Positions 35,155 through 45,189 of a DNA stretch of 64,000 nucleotides are shown here, piece after piece; the stretch's first letter is position 1, and the number at the start of each line of letters is the position of its first letter. The notes beneath the pieces were generated by a model. It was not told the origin of the DNA. It saw only the letters and a program-made list of their open reading frames with translations, and ran no database searches. A program made the translations under genes and the position numbers. The DNA lies in assembly GCA_903951425.1 (NCBI GenBank), contig CAJBBX010000071.1, forward strand, positions 1 to 64,000, written 5' to 3'. Source of the DNA: an uncultured Chthonomonas sp. (GTDB lineage: Bacteria; Armatimonadota; Chthonomonadetes; Chthonomonadales; CAJBBX01).

Positions 35155-36492
35155 CTAATACGACTCGAAGTCGGGATCATCCCCGTCATGCTTGGCGCGG
35201 AACGCATCGCCAATCGTGAAGCGAGGCTCGTCACGGTCGGTCGGCATCTGGAACTCCTCAGCGACCTTGCGCTCGCGGCGGACATCCTCCTCCACGCGGG
35301 CCTGCCGCAGGGAGAGGGTCATCTTGCGCTCCTCAGGCCGAACGTCGAGCACCTTGACCTCGACTTCGGAGCCCTGATGGAGCATATCTGACGCGCGGGC
35401 GCCGCGGCGGGAGCCGGACTCGGCGTTGGGGATGATGCCTTCGATACCGCCCTCAACCTGCACGAACGCGCCGAAGGGAACCACGCGGGTCACGACGCCG
35501 GTGATGAGGTCGCCGGGGCGATACCGCTTGCTGATCTCGGTCCACGGGTCCGGAAGAATCTGGCGCATGCCGAGGCTGACGCGGCCCTGGTCGAGGTCCA
35601 TCTTCAGGACGACGACATCCACCTCGTCGCCCTCCTTGAGGACTTCCTGCGGGTGGTTGATGCGGGTCCACGACATCTCGGAGATGTGCAGGAGGCCATC
35701 AATGCCGCCGAGGTCGACGAAGGCGCCGTAGTTGGTCAGGCGGCGCACCACTCCGCTTCGGGTCTGGCCGACCTGCAGGCTGCCTACGGTCTCGGCGCGA
35801 CGGCTCTGCCGCTCCTCCTCGTTTGCCAGCTTGTTGGAGAGGACGACCTTGCGCTTGTCCTTATCAACCTCGATCACCTTCAGGTGGATCGTCTGGCCGA
35901 TGTATTTGTCAAGGTTGGTCTTCAGCGAGCCGCTGCCGACGTGGGAGGCAGGCACGAAACCGCGGATGCCGAGGTCGACCACAAGGCCGCCCTTGACGCG
36001 GTCGGTGACCATGGCGGTGATGACCTTACCGCTATCGCGGGCCTCGACGACCTGCACCCAAGCCTGCTCGAACTCTGCGCGCTTGCGGCTGAGGACGACG
36101 CGGCCGTCGTGCCGGGCTTCCATGACGTAGACCGGGATCACGTCGCCGACCTTGAGGACATCCTCGGCGGTAACGTTGGGATCGCGGGAAATCTCGCCCG
36201 GGCGGATGATGCCTTCGGACTTGGCGCCGACATCGACCATGACACCCTCGCGGTCGATATGGACCACGGTGCCCTTGACGACGTCGCCTTCGCTCAGCCT
36301 GGGGAAGCTCATGGAGTACTGGTCCGAGCCAACCCCGGCCATGGCCGCTTCCATTGACATTTCCTCGGCGGCTTCGGGCTCGGGCGCGGCAACTACCTCC
36401 GCGGCTTCCGTCTCTACGGCGGGCGCTGCGGCAACTGCTCCGCCAAGCTCCACCTCAACTGCTACTCCCGGCTGGACGATATCATCCGTCAT
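35155..36492 (-). CDS. rpsA: 30S ribosomal protein S1
   Basis: A 445-aa protein with an acidic/Ala-rich N-terminal extension (about 1-60) and four S1 RNA-binding domains: EGDVVKGTVVHIDREGVMVD, SGKVITAMVTDRVKGGLVVD, VGQTRSGVVRRLTNYGAFVD and PGDLITGVVTRVVPFGAFVQ. The four-domain form occurs in many phyla other than Proteobacteria, where six is usual. It brings mRNA to the 30S subunit. ATG 36492 follows a GAGAGGAG site. Confidence 0.93.
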   Translation of the reverse strand: MTDDIVQPGVAVEVELGGAVAAAPAVETEAAEVVAAPEPEAAEEMSMEAAMAGVGSDQYSMSFPRLSEGDVVKGTVVHIDREGVMVDVGAKSEGIIRPGEISRDPNVTAEDVLKVGDVIPVYVMEARHDGRVVLSRKRAEFEQAWVQVVEARDSGKVITAMVTDRVKGGLVVDLGIRGFVPASHVGSGSLKTNLDKYIGQTIHLKVIEVDKDKRKVVLSNKLANEEERQSRRAETVGSLQVGQTRSGVVRRLTNYGAFVDLGGIDGLLHISEMSWTRINHPQEVLKEGDEVDVVVLKMDLDQGRVSLGMRQILPDPWTEISKRYRPGDLITGVVTRVVPFGAFVQVEGGIEGIIPNAESGSRRGARASDMLHQGSEVEVKVLDVRPEERKMTLSLRQARVEEDVRRERKVAEEFQMPTDRDEPRFTIGDAFRAKHDGDDPDFESY

Positions 36493-36672
36493 GGCCTTAC
36501 GGCTCCTCTCGTGATGCGGGGGCTCCAGTGAAATGATCCCGCATCGATTTTCGATGTCTGCGCCCTCAGTCCGGCAACGAAGCGTGGACCGCCCCGATGC
36601 CGCCTAACACATGGCGCAAAGGCCCCGCCACAGGCGTACCTAGCCGCCGCGCGTGGGCACGTGGTCCTAATG

Positions 36673-39465
36673 TTATACTTCGTCCCGCGCCATTCCTGCG
36701 TTGACAGGACGCTCCGGAGCGGCAAATGGCGACCGATCTACAGATACCGGCGTCATGTCGGCCCAGTTGGGCCCGCTCTTGGCGTCGACGCGTAGCTTGA
36801 CGGAGAGGTTGGCGGCCCGCTCCATGGAGGGCACCACGACGGCTGCCATGGCATCCACGGCGCCGGCGGCGACCTCGAAGAGCAGTTCGTCATGGACCTG
36901 GAGCAGCATCTTGCATCGATCGTGGTACGGCCGGATGGCCTCCGCAACCGAGATCATCGCCAGCTTCATGATGTCGGCAGCTGTGCCCTGGATGGGCGTG
37001 TTCACCGCAGCGCGCTCGGCGCCCTGCCGCACATTGAAGTTTCCGCTCCGCACCTCGGGCAGGTAGCGTCGGCGACCGTAGAGCGTCTCAACGTAGCCGC
37101 GCTCGCGCACCGTGGCGCGGATATGGGCAGCGTACTCGCGAACGCCGGGGAACTGCTCGAAGTACTCGGCGATGAACCGCTTCGCTTCCGCGTGGCTGAT
37201 CCCGAGGGTGTTGGCCAGGCCGAACTCGCCCTGGCCGTAGATCACGGCGAAGTTTACGGTCTTCGCGCGGCGGCGCATATCCGAAGTGACCTCGCCGGGC
37301 GCCGCGCCGAAGAGCTTCACGGCTGTGGCGCTGTGGATGTCCTCATCGGCCTCGAAGGCGCGGACCATCTCCGGGTCCTGGGTGAAGTGGGCGAAGACGC
37401 GTAACTCCACCTGGGAGTAGTCGCACGAGAGTAGCTGCCAGCCCGCCGGCGCCACAAAGCCGCGGCGAATCCGGCGACCGGCCTCGCTGCGGACCGGGAT
37501 ATTCTGCAGGTTGGGCTCGGTGGATGAGAGGCGGCCTGTGGCGGCCACGGTCTGGTTGAGCGTGGTATGGATGCGATGGTCGAGCGGCGACACCATCCGG
37601 GGGAGCGCATCGACGTAGGTGCTCTTCAGCTTGGTGACCTCGCGGTACTCCAGCAGTCGCCGGGCGATCTCATGCTCGCCGGCCAGGCCCTCCAGTAGGT
37701 CGGCCCCCGTGGAGTAGCCTGTCTTCGTCTTCTTGCCGCTGGGGAGTTGCAGCTTCTCGAAGAGGATGCGCTGCAACTGCTGCGTCGAACCGATGGCGAA
37801 CTCCTCGCCGGCCAGCTCGAAGATGCGAGCGCTGAGGCGAGCCATATCGTCGGCCATCTCTGCGGCCAGGGCGGTGAACCAGGCGCCGTCGATGCCGATG
37901 CCCTGCTGCTCCACCTGGGCCAGCACCGGGATCAGCGGCATCTCCATCGTGGTCAGCACACCAGTCAGCCCGTTCTCGGCCAGTCGGGTGGCCAGGGGAC
38001 CCGCGGCACGCGCCTGAGCCAGGCAAAGCGCGGCGGCCATATGCAGGGCATCGGCAGGCGAGGACGAGAGAGTTGCGCCGACATCCCTGGCGACCGTCTC
38101 CTGGCTGTAGTCGCTGCGGCCAGGGTTGAGCAGGTAGGCCGCCACCATCGTATCGAGTTGCCAACCGGTAGCGTCCAGCCCCAGGCGGCGCAGGGCAGGC
38201 AACATCGCCTTGATGTCGTGGCCTACAAGCGCGCCCTCGCAAGCAGAGAGCGCCTCCTGAACCGCGGCAGGCGAAACGCAGGGGCGATCGCTCTCCGCTA
38301 CGCCGAAGAGGCCGCCGAGGTCGTCGGCGCCTTCGCCACATCGCAGCGCCCATACCGTGCCTAAAGGGGCCGCCAGCAGCAGGTCGACGCCGCAGGCCCC
38401 GGGACCATGCTGTGGAAGCGTCTGAACCGCAAGCAAGCCCTCCGCACGGGCGGCTGCGACAACGGCCGCAAGGCCTGCGGCATCGGTCACGCATACGACG
38501 GCCATGGTGGCGCCGAGGGCGGGTGCGGCATCGACGGTTGCCGGCTTCTCGACGGGCGGCGGCGCGGGCACCGAAGCAAGCAGGTTGCGGAACTCCAGCG
38601 AGGCGTAGAGGTCGCGAAGGCGCTGCCTGTCCTCCGGTGAAGGCGCGAAGGGACGGATGCATCCGTCAACCGGTACATCGCGACGGATGGTGGTGAGCTG
38701 GAGGCCGAGCCGGGCGGACTCGCGGGACGCGATGAGCGCATCGCGCACCTTGCGGTCGGTGACCGTGCGCTGGGGCAACTCGTCGGCGGAGTCCAGCAGG
38801 GCCTCAAGCGTGCCGTACTGGCGAAGCAGCTTTGCGGCGGTCACCTTCCCTACCCCGGGCACGCCAGGGATGTTGTCCGACGGGTCGCCGGTCAGCGCCT
38901 TGAACTCGGCGACCTGATCCGGCCGGATGCCGTAGCGCTCCTCGACCTTGGCAGGATCGTAGAGCGTGCCGTCCGATGATCCGCGGGCCATCATGCGGAC
39001 GCTCACGTTGGGGGTGACCAACTGGAACTGGTCCGAGTCCCCTGTGACGATCACCACGTTGTAGCCCTTGGCAGCGCCCTGAACTGAGAGCGTGCCGATG
39101 AGGTCGTCCGCCTCGAAGCCCAGTGATTCGACGGATGCCATGCCCAGCGCATCGACCAGTTGGCGCGCTACGGGGAACTGGGCAATGAGGTCGTCGGCAA
39201 CCGGAGGGCGATGGGCCTTGTACTGGTCGTAGAGCTCGGACCGAAACGTGCGCTCCGGACCGTCCCATGCCACGCAGATGGCCTGCGGCTTCTCCTGCCG
39301 GACCACAGCGGAGAGCATGTTGGCCATGCCGTAGACGGCGCCGGTGGGGCGTCCATCGGAGGTGGAGAGGTCGGCCCCGGGGGCCATGTAGGCCCGGAAG
39401 AGAAGGCTATAGCCGTCAACGAGCACCAGCTTGGGCGGCGCCGGCGTCTGTCCAGAATCGCTCAT
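36673..39465 (-). CDS. polA: DNA polymerase I
   Basis: A 930-aa enzyme for repair and primer removal. The N-terminal 5'-nuclease is intact (LVDGYSLLFRAY, GFEADDLIGTL, VTGDSDQFQLV, SDNIPGVPGVGKVTA). The middle 3'-5' exonuclease-like domain lacks the DxE of motif Exo I (LLAVQTLPQHG instead) and looks inactive. The polymerase domain has SCDYSQVELRVF, KTVNFAVIYGQGEFG and LQVHDELLFEV. ATG 39465 has AGGAGG five bases upstream and is preferred over GTG 39471. The start lies 61 bases from the divergent tRNA-Leu. Confidence 0.95.
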   Translation of the reverse strand: MSDSGQTPAPPKLVLVDGYSLLFRAYMAPGADLSTSDGRPTGAVYGMANMLSAVVRQEKPQAICVAWDGPERTFRSELYDQYKAHRPPVADDLIAQFPVARQLVDALGMASVESLGFEADDLIGTLSVQGAAKGYNVVIVTGDSDQFQLVTPNVSVRMMARGSSDGTLYDPAKVEERYGIRPDQVAEFKALTGDPSDNIPGVPGVGKVTAAKLLRQYGTLEALLDSADELPQRTVTDRKVRDALIASRESARLGLQLTTIRRDVPVDGCIRPFAPSPEDRQRLRDLYASLEFRNLLASVPAPPPVEKPATVDAAPALGATMAVVCVTDAAGLAAVVAAARAEGLLAVQTLPQHGPGACGVDLLLAAPLGTVWALRCGEGADDLGGLFGVAESDRPCVSPAAVQEALSACEGALVGHDIKAMLPALRRLGLDATGWQLDTMVAAYLLNPGRSDYSQETVARDVGATLSSSPADALHMAAALCLAQARAAGPLATRLAENGLTGVLTTMEMPLIPVLAQVEQQGIGIDGAWFTALAAEMADDMARLSARIFELAGEEFAIGSTQQLQRILFEKLQLPSGKKTKTGYSTGADLLEGLAGEHEIARRLLEYREVTKLKSTYVDALPRMVSPLDHRIHTTLNQTVAATGRLSSTEPNLQNIPVRSEAGRRIRRGFVAPAGWQLLSCDYSQVELRVFAHFTQDPEMVRAFEADEDIHSATAVKLFGAAPGEVTSDMRRRAKTVNFAVIYGQGEFGLANTLGISHAEAKRFIAEYFEQFPGVREYAAHIRATVRERGYVETLYGRRRYLPEVRSGNFNVRQGAERAAVNTPIQGTAADIMKLAMISVAEAIRPYHDRCKMLLQVHDELLFEVAAGAVDAMAAVVVPSMERAANLSVKLRVDAKSGPNWADMTPVSVDRSPFAAPERPVNAGMARDEV

Positions 39466-39508
39466 CTGCACCTCCTCGGCGCGCCGGGAGCGTGGTGCGC
39501 GCCTAGGG

Positions 39509-39514
39509 TATACT
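39509..39514 (+). promoter_or_regulatory. Candidate -10 box for tRNA-Leu
   Basis: TATACT 13 bases before the tRNA 5' end, in the gap between divergent polA and tRNA-Leu. No convincing -35 is seen upstream. Confidence 0.35.
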
Positions 39515-39526
39515 GCGCAAGCTCTG

Positions 39527-39609
39527 GCCGGAGTGGTGGAATGGCAGACACGGGTGACTCAAAATCACTTGCGGGCAACCGCGTGGGGGTTCGAATCCCT
39601 TCTCCGGCA
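39527..39609 (+). tRNA. tRNA-Leu (anticodon CAA)
   Basis: Acceptor GCCGGAG (39527-39533) pairs with CTCCGGC (39602-39608), discriminator A. The anticodon loop CTCAAAA gives anticodon CAA, reading UUG. A long class II variable arm (TGCGGGCAACCGCG) and GGTTCGAATCC confirm tRNA-Leu. CCA is not encoded. Confidence 0.95.
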
Positions 39610-39649
39610 TACGACAACCCCGAATCCCACGACTGAAACCCCATAACGA

Positions 39650-39683
39650 CATGAGGGGCCAGGCGCGGGCCCGTCCCCTCATG
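39650..39683. terminator. Bidirectional terminator between tRNA-Leu and rpsU
   Basis: Inverted repeat CATGAGGGG (39650-39658) and CCCCTCATG (39675-39683) around a GC-rich loop that can pair further. It serves the convergent tRNA-Leu and rpsU transcripts. No long T-tract. Confidence 0.55.
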
Positions 39684-39722
39684 CTATCAAGACCGATGGT
39701 CGTCGATGCCCAACCGTGAGCG

Positions 39723-39932
39723 CTAGTCGCGCTCCTTCTCGGCGGCCTTCGCGCGAGCGCGCTGGATCTTGCGGATGCTCGCCTTGAGTTCCCGGCGACG
39801 CCGGTCGCTGGGCTTCTCGTAGCGCTCATGCATGCGGGCTTCCTTGGTGATGCCGCTGTTCATGACCGCCTTCTTGAAGCGCTTCAGGGCGATGTCGATA
39901 CTCTCGCCCTGCTTGACGATGACCTGGACCAA
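39723..39932 (-). CDS. rpsU: 30S ribosomal protein S21
   Basis: A 69-aa basic protein of normal S21 length: VIVKQGESIDIALKRFKKAV, then ERYEKPSDRRRRELKAS and a Lys/Arg/Ala-rich tail. It joins the 30S platform near the anti-Shine-Dalgarno sequence. The start is TTG 39932, preceded by GGGGTGAG. The leader holds a small hairpin (GTCCC-TGA-GGGAC, 39964-39976). Confidence 0.92.
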   Translation of the reverse strand: MVQVIVKQGESIDIALKRFKKAVMNSGITKEARMHERYEKPSDRRRRELKASIRKIQRARAKAAEKERD

Positions 39933-39985
39933 TTCGGTGTCTCACCCCGTTTCAAAGCTGATTGTCCCTGAGGGACCGCCTGTCG

Positions 39986-39991
39986 AGTATA
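39986..39991 (-). promoter_or_regulatory. Candidate -10 box for rpsU
   Basis: TATACT on the minus strand about 54 bases before the TTG start of rpsU, with no clear -35. Weak call. Confidence 0.3.
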
Positions 39992-40106
39992 CCACTCCGC
40001 CGAGCAAAGCCCATCGGGCGGCTGTTGCGAGCGCCGCGCGGATGTGGCATACTCCGGAGACCACTTGCCCGGCACCGCCGTGGCCCACCGGAGCGTACAT
40101 ACCCGC

Positions 40107-40838
40107 ATGAGCACCCCTACCGAATCCGAGCCGAGGACCGCCTACGGCACCATCTTTCGTGAGCGCGGCACCCGGCGCCTCGTCATCGCCGCCGCCCTGC
40201 TGGCGGCGGCCTGGTTTGCCTTCTCGGCCATCCGGACCCAGCAAATGCGCCAGGTGAAGTGGCCGGCGCTGCAGGCGCTCCCCGACGGCCTCACCGTGCT
40301 GGGCCTGCAGGACAAGGACCGGCCCGGCCATCCGAGGCGCTACATGGCCATCGAGGCCAACCGGTCCTGGCAGTTCCGCGTACCGGATGATGCGGTAGAC
40401 GTGGGCGAAGATGAGTCCGCCACGCCTGAGCGGACAGAGGGCGGCGATGACCGCGGCCAGGTAGCGTCCATCAACAACCGCTCTGCCGGCGGGCGCCTGG
40501 TTCCGCTGGAGGAAGTCATGCGCAACAGCCCCGTGGTCCTCACGGGGGCACACTTCACCTCCGCCCAGGTCGAAGAGCGCAAAGACCCGTTCCTCGAGCG
40601 CACATACTTCGTCGTTCACGTGGGCCTGACCGATGAGGGCCGTTCGCGCTACTGGCAGTTCTCCCGCGAGCACGAGCAGGAGCGCCTGGTCTTCGTGCTC
40701 AGCAACGAGGTCATCACCTGCCCCAAGATGGTCCACATGGATGTGAGCAGCCTGACGATCGACCCGATCTGGGTAAAGGTGGACGCGGAGAAGTTGGCTG
40801 AGGCCATCAACAAGCGCGGAGCCGCCAAGGGCTCGTAA
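40107..40838 (+). CDS. Single-pass protein with SecD P1-head-like domain
   Basis: A 243-aa protein. A cytoplasmic N-terminus of about 25 residues precedes one membrane helix ([18 protein letters not shown]), then an external domain. Residues about 130-243 resemble the head of the SecD/SecDF P1 domain: [54 protein letters not shown] and an end helix [12 protein letters not shown]. The other SecD parts (P1 base, five more helices) are absent, so it is not a translocase subunit by itself. ATG 40107 is chosen before the helix. A long antisense frame over the same bases was rejected. Confidence 0.6.
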   Translation: MSTPTESEPRTAYGTIFRERGTRRLVIAAALLAAAWFAFSAIRTQQMRQVKWPALQALPDGLTVLGLQDKDRPGHPRRYMAIEANRSWQFRVPDDAVDVGEDESATPERTEGGDDRGQVASINNRSAGGRLVPLEEVMRNSPVVLTGAHFTSAQVEERKDPFLERTYFVVHVGLTDEGRSRYWQFSREHEQERLVFVLSNEVITCPKMVHMDVSSLTIDPIWVKVDAEKLAEAINKRGAAKGS

Positions 40839-40946
40839 CGTCCTCGGGCGCCGCCGGTGGCTGCGGCCGGACCCGCATGGCCTGGGCCGAGCCCGGACGC
40901 TGTCAGGTAGCATGACTCCCAACGCCGAAGCAGACGGGGCCGACTC

Positions 40947-43829
40947 ATGAGCATGGGCAGCATCATCATCCGGGGCGCTCGCCAAAACAACCTCAAAAAC
41001 ATCGATATCGAGATTCCGCGCGACAAGCTCGTGGTGATCACCGGGCTGTCGGGTTCGGGCAAGTCCTCGCTGGCCTTCGACACGCTCTACGCCGAAGGGC
41101 AGCGCCGCTACGTGGAGAGCCTATCCTCGTACGCCCGGCAGTTCCTGGGCCAGATGGACAAGCCCGACCTCGACTCGATTGAGGGCCTCTCCCCCGCCGT
41201 CGCCATCGACCAGAAGTCGACCAGCCGGAACCCGCGTTCCACCGTGGGCACCGTCACCGAGGTGTACGACTACCTCCGCCTCCTCTTTGCCCGCATCGGT
41301 CACCCGCACTGCACCAAGTGCGGCCAGACTATCGCCCAGCAGACCGTGGAGCAGATGGTCGACCAGATACTGGCCCTGGGCGACGGCGAGCGCATCCTGC
41401 TGCTGGCCCCTGTGGTCCGGGGACGCAAGGGCGAGTACCGCAAGGAGATCGAAGAGATTCGCAAGGAGGGCTTCGCCCGCGTTCGGATCGATGGGCGGCT
41501 CCTCGACCTGACAAGCGACGAGACGCCCGATCTGGACCGCTACAAACAGCACTGGATCGATGTGGTGGTCGACCGTCTGGTGATCCGGCCCGACCTCGGC
41601 CGTCGGCTCGCCGACTCGTTGGAGACGGCCCTGAAAAAGGGCGAGGGCACCGTTGCCGTGGTGGTCATGCCCTCAGGCGAGGACTCCAAGCCGGGCGAGG
41701 ACATCCTCTTCTCCGAGCATTTCGCCTGTACCGAGTGTGGCATCAGCATGGAGGAGGTGGCGCCTCGCAGCTTCTCCTTCAACAGCCCCTACGGCGCCTG
41801 CCCCGAGTGCCACGGGCTGGGGTGCAAGACCGAGTTCGACCCGGACAGGATCGTTGCCGACCCAGCGCAGAGCATCCGTGGCGGGGCACTGGCCGCTGTG
41901 ATGCCCAAGACGCCGGGCGCAAGCTATGGCGACTATCTGCTGGCCACATTCCAGGGCGTCGCCGACCGCTACGGGTTTGACCTCGACACGCCCATCGGCA
42001 AGCTGAAGCCCGACCAGAAGCAGGCGCTCATGTACGGAGTGCCCGGCAACATCTCCGTCAAGTTCCGGAACCGGTTCGGCCGGACGCGCACATTCGATAC
42101 CGACTACGGCGGCGTCGTCAAGATGCTCCAGCGCCGGTACGACGATACCACCAGCGACTGGATCAAGGATGACCTGGAGCGCTACCGCACCGCCCGCACC
42201 TGCCCGGACTGCGGTGGCGCGCGCCTCAAGCCCGAGATTCTGGCGGTGACCATCGAGGATCGGAGCATCTCGCAGGTCACGGCCATGTCCATCGCCGATG
42301 CGCTACGTTGGCTGGGCGGCCTTGAGCTACGCGGGCGCGAGCAGACCATCGCGCACCAGATACTGAAGGAGATCCGCACCCGGCTGGGCTTCCTCATGGA
42401 TGTGGGGCTCGACTACCTGACGCTGGACCGCGGAGCGGCCACGCTGGCAGGCGGCGAGGCGCAACGCATCCGGCTGGCCACCCAGATCGGCTCGGGCCTC
42501 ATGGGGGTCCTATACATATTAGATGAGCCCAGCATCGGCCTGCACCAGCGAGACAACGCGCGCCTCATCACCACGCTGGAGAGCCTGAGGGACCTGGGCA
42601 ACACCATCATCGTGGTGGAGCACGACGAGGAAACCATGATGGCCGCCGACCATATCATCGACATCGGCCCCGGCGCAGGCGAGCATGGCGGCTACGTGGT
42701 CGCGCAGGGCAGGATCGATGACATCCGAGCGGCCGAGGGTTCGATCACGGGCCAGTTCCTCTCGGGCGCCAGGTCCATCGAACCGCCGCTGGTTCGTCGC
42801 CCACCGCAGATGGCCGACGAGGGCGGCCGGTGGATCGAGATACGCGGCGCCACGGCGCACAACCTCAGAAACCTGACTGTGCGCATCCCGCTGGGCCTCT
42901 TCGTCTGCGTCACCGGCGTCTCAGGCTCCGGTAAGTCGACCCTCATCCAGGAGACGCTCTTCCCGCGCCTTATGTCGCGCTTCTACGGCAGCCGTGCGAC
43001 CTGGGCCGCCCATGAGGAGATCGTGGGGATCGACCAGATCGACCGTGTGATCGACATCGACCAGTCGCCCATCGGCCGAACGCCCCGAAGCAACCCGGCA
43101 ACCTACACCGGCGCGTTTGACCGCATCCGCACCCTCTTCGCGGCCACACAGGACGCGCGCGTCCGGGGCTACGAGCCGGGGCGCTTCTCGTTCAACGTGA
43201 AGGGCGGTCGTTGCGAGGCGTGCAAGGGCGACGGCATCATCAAGATCGAGATGCACTTCCTGCCCGATGTCTACGTGCCGTGCGAGGTCTGCAAGGGCAA
43301 ACGGTACAACCGCGAGACGCTGGAGGCCCACTACAAGGGCAAGAGCATCGCCGACGTGCTGAACATGACCGTCACCGAGGCCTGCGCGTTCTTCGAGGCG
43401 GTGCCCGCCATCAGCCGCAAGCTGACCACTCTCCGCGACGTGGGCCTGGGGTACGTCCGGCTGGGCCAGCCCGCCACCACGCTCTCCGGAGGCGAGGCCC
43501 AGCGCATCAAGCTCGCGGCCGAACTGGCCAAGCGGAGCACCTCCCGGACGCTCTACATTCTGGACGAACCCACCACGGGCCTCCACTTCGCGGATGTGGA
43601 GCACCTGCTCCGCGTGTTGGGGAGGCTGGTGGACGCGGGTAGCACGGTGCTTGTGATCGAGCACAACCTCGATGTGATCAAGACCGCCGACTACGTGATC
43701 GACCTGGGTCCCGAGGGAGGCGCCCGCGGCGGCTCCATCGTGGCGCAGGGCACGCCGGAGGATGTGGCTGCCGTGGCGGAGAGCCACACAGGAGCCTACC
43801 TGCGCAAGGCGCTGGCCCCGCGATGCTGA
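40947..43829 (+). CDS. uvrA: Excinuclease ABC subunit A
   Basis: A 960-aa damage-recognition ATPase of nucleotide excision repair. Walker A motifs GLSGSGKSS (near residue 32) and GVSGSGKST; signature loops [12 protein letters not shown] (an Ala where Ser is usual) and [12 protein letters not shown]; Walker [15 protein letters not shown] and [11 protein letters not shown]. Zinc modules CTECG...CPECHGLG and CEACKGDG...CEVCKGKR are present. Length and order are normal. Its end overlaps the next gene by seven bases. Confidence 0.96.
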   Translation: MSMGSIIIRGARQNNLKNIDIEIPRDKLVVITGLSGSGKSSLAFDTLYAEGQRRYVESLSSYARQFLGQMDKPDLDSIEGLSPAVAIDQKSTSRNPRSTVGTVTEVYDYLRLLFARIGHPHCTKCGQTIAQQTVEQMVDQILALGDGERILLLAPVVRGRKGEYRKEIEEIRKEGFARVRIDGRLLDLTSDETPDLDRYKQHWIDVVVDRLVIRPDLGRRLADSLETALKKGEGTVAVVVMPSGEDSKPGEDILFSEHFACTECGISMEEVAPRSFSFNSPYGACPECHGLGCKTEFDPDRIVADPAQSIRGGALAAVMPKTPGASYGDYLLATFQGVADRYGFDLDTPIGKLKPDQKQALMYGVPGNISVKFRNRFGRTRTFDTDYGGVVKMLQRRYDDTTSDWIKDDLERYRTARTCPDCGGARLKPEILAVTIEDRSISQVTAMSIADALRWLGGLELRGREQTIAHQILKEIRTRLGFLMDVGLDYLTLDRGAATLAGGEAQRIRLATQIGSGLMGVLYILDEPSIGLHQRDNARLITTLESLRDLGNTIIVVEHDEETMMAADHIIDIGPGAGEHGGYVVAQGRIDDIRAAEGSITGQFLSGARSIEPPLVRRPPQMADEGGRWIEIRGATAHNLRNLTVRIPLGLFVCVTGVSGSGKSTLIQETLFPRLMSRFYGSRATWAAHEEIVGIDQIDRVIDIDQSPIGRTPRSNPATYTGAFDRIRTLFAATQDARVRGYEPGRFSFNVKGGRCEACKGDGIIKIEMHFLPDVYVPCEVCKGKRYNRETLEAHYKGKSIADVLNMTVTEACAFFEAVPAISRKLTTLRDVGLGYVRLGQPATTLSGGEAQRIKLAAELAKRSTSRTLYILDEPTTGLHFADVEHLLRVLGRLVDAGSTVLVIEHNLDVIKTADYVIDLGPEGGARGGSIVAQGTPEDVAAVAESHTGAYLRKALAPRC

Positions 43830-45136
43830 GCCCCGCCGTAATCGCTGTAGCGGCGCTCCTCCTCGCCGCGCCGCCGGTCGCACGCCCACAGGCCCAATTC
43901 TCCGATGCCGAAAAGGCCACGCTGGTGGCCTACTGGGCCGAACCGGGCCGCTACACCGCCGAGCCGGCCTACCTGACGCCGAAGCGCGAGGTGTGGCAGG
44001 TGCGCCTCACCACCCAGGCGTCGCGGTGGCTCTGGGACTATCAGAAGGCTGTGGCTCCACCACTCATTCCGCCCACGACCGACGCCGCGGCAGCACCGGA
44101 CAGGGCCTCGTGGGAAGCATGGGTGGCGGCCAAGGTAGCCTATGACCGAAGCGTGGCGCAGGCATCCGCCGATGCGGCCAACGGCGTTCAACCGGCACGC
44201 ACGGCCACGCCCGTGCCACACCCCGGACCGGCGCCGACCGCTATGGTGGCAGCCCTGGGCAATCCTCCGGCCTTCGCCTCAGCCGTGACACCGATACGGC
44301 ACACGGTCACCTTCGGCGAGGGCGACCGGATCCAGATGGTGGACAACGTCGCCGTCCGACCCCGCTACGCCTACTACCGCTTCTCGACGGGCGTCATGGA
44401 CCCCGGCATACCGGTGCGCGCCATGCAGGAGGCCGAGCTCGCCGAACTCTTCGACGCCGCGGGTCTCACGGAGACCGAGGCCCGCGTCATGCGGGCGGTC
44501 TCGGCGCTGGAGGGCGGCTTCGACGCCATCAACACCTACGACACGGGCTACATCTCGATCGGGTTCATCCAGTTCATCACCGGCGAGAAGGGCGACCGAT
44601 CGCTGCTGGAGGTGCTGGGCGACGAGCGGTCCGGCAGCCCGGAGGCCTTCCAGCAGGACTTCCGCGCCTACGGTATCGACGTCTCCCCCGCCGGCATCCT
44701 GACCGTGATCGATCCGGCCACCGGCGCGGAGCTCTCCGGCGCGGATGCGGTACAGAAGGTGATCGACGACAAGCGCCTGACCGCGGTTTTCGGGCGTTCG
44801 GGCAGGAAGAGCCTGGCGTTCCGGCGCTCCCAGCTTCGCGTGGCGAAGGCTCACTACTGGCCCGGCGAGGACGTATTGACCATCGGCCTCCCGGAGGGCG
44901 CCGTGGTCGGCAAGGTGAGCGACGTCGTGCGGTCGGAGGCGGGCATGGCGACGCTGTACGACCGCAAAGTGAACCGGGGCACGCTGGATCCGCTCCCCGT
45001 GGTCGTCGGCAAGCTGATGCGCGAGAAGGGCCTCGCCACGCCGGCCGAGGCGGCGCGCTACGAGCGCGAGATCATCACGGCCATGAAGTACCGGAAGGAC
45101 TTCCTGGCCGACCGAACGCTGACTCAGCCTAAGTAG
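43823..45136 (+). CDS. Secreted lysozyme-fold-like protein coupled to uvrA
   Basis: A 437-aa protein. A signal peptide (about 1-24, ARPQAQ) leads to a Pro/Ala-rich linker and a C-terminal domain with [20 protein letters not shown], then IGFIQFITG (about 227-253). The Glu230 context and the following GFIQF resemble lysozyme-fold transglycosylases and chitosanases, in which an early Glu is catalytic. That assignment is tentative. ATG 43823 lies inside the uvrA end, so translation is coupled; an envelope protein in such a place is odd. Confidence 0.5.
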   Translation: MLSPAVIAVAALLLAAPPVARPQAQFSDAEKATLVAYWAEPGRYTAEPAYLTPKREVWQVRLTTQASRWLWDYQKAVAPPLIPPTTDAAAAPDRASWEAWVAAKVAYDRSVAQASADAANGVQPARTATPVPHPGPAPTAMVAALGNPPAFASAVTPIRHTVTFGEGDRIQMVDNVAVRPRYAYYRFSTGVMDPGIPVRAMQEAELAELFDAAGLTETEARVMRAVSALEGGFDAINTYDTGYISIGFIQFITGEKGDRSLLEVLGDERSGSPEAFQQDFRAYGIDVSPAGILTVIDPATGAELSGADAVQKVIDDKRLTAVFGRSGRKSLAFRRSQLRVAKAHYWPGEDVLTIGLPEGAVVGKVSDVVRSEAGMATLYDRKVNRGTLDPLPVVVGKLMREKGLATPAEAARYEREIITAMKYRKDFLADRTLTQPK

Positions 45137-45149
45137 GCCTCCGACCCGA

Positions 45150-45177
45150 GCCCCGGCAACCCATGCGGCGCCGGGGC
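45150..45177. terminator. Bidirectional terminator hairpin
   Basis: GCCCCGGC (45150-45157) and GCCGGGGC (45170-45177) with a 12-nt loop lie in the 53-bp gap between the convergent lysozyme-fold-like and DUF362 genes. No T-tract. Confidence 0.5.
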
Positions 45178-45189
45178 CCGTGGATCGGG

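Noticed and set aside
39942-40985. 347-codon minus-strand frame over the SecD-head-like gene
   Set aside because: The plus-strand product has a membrane helix and a recognisable domain; the minus-strand frame also runs into the uvrA start.
42921-43889. 322-codon minus-strand frame inside uvrA
   Set aside because: Antisense to the highly conserved second half of UvrA.
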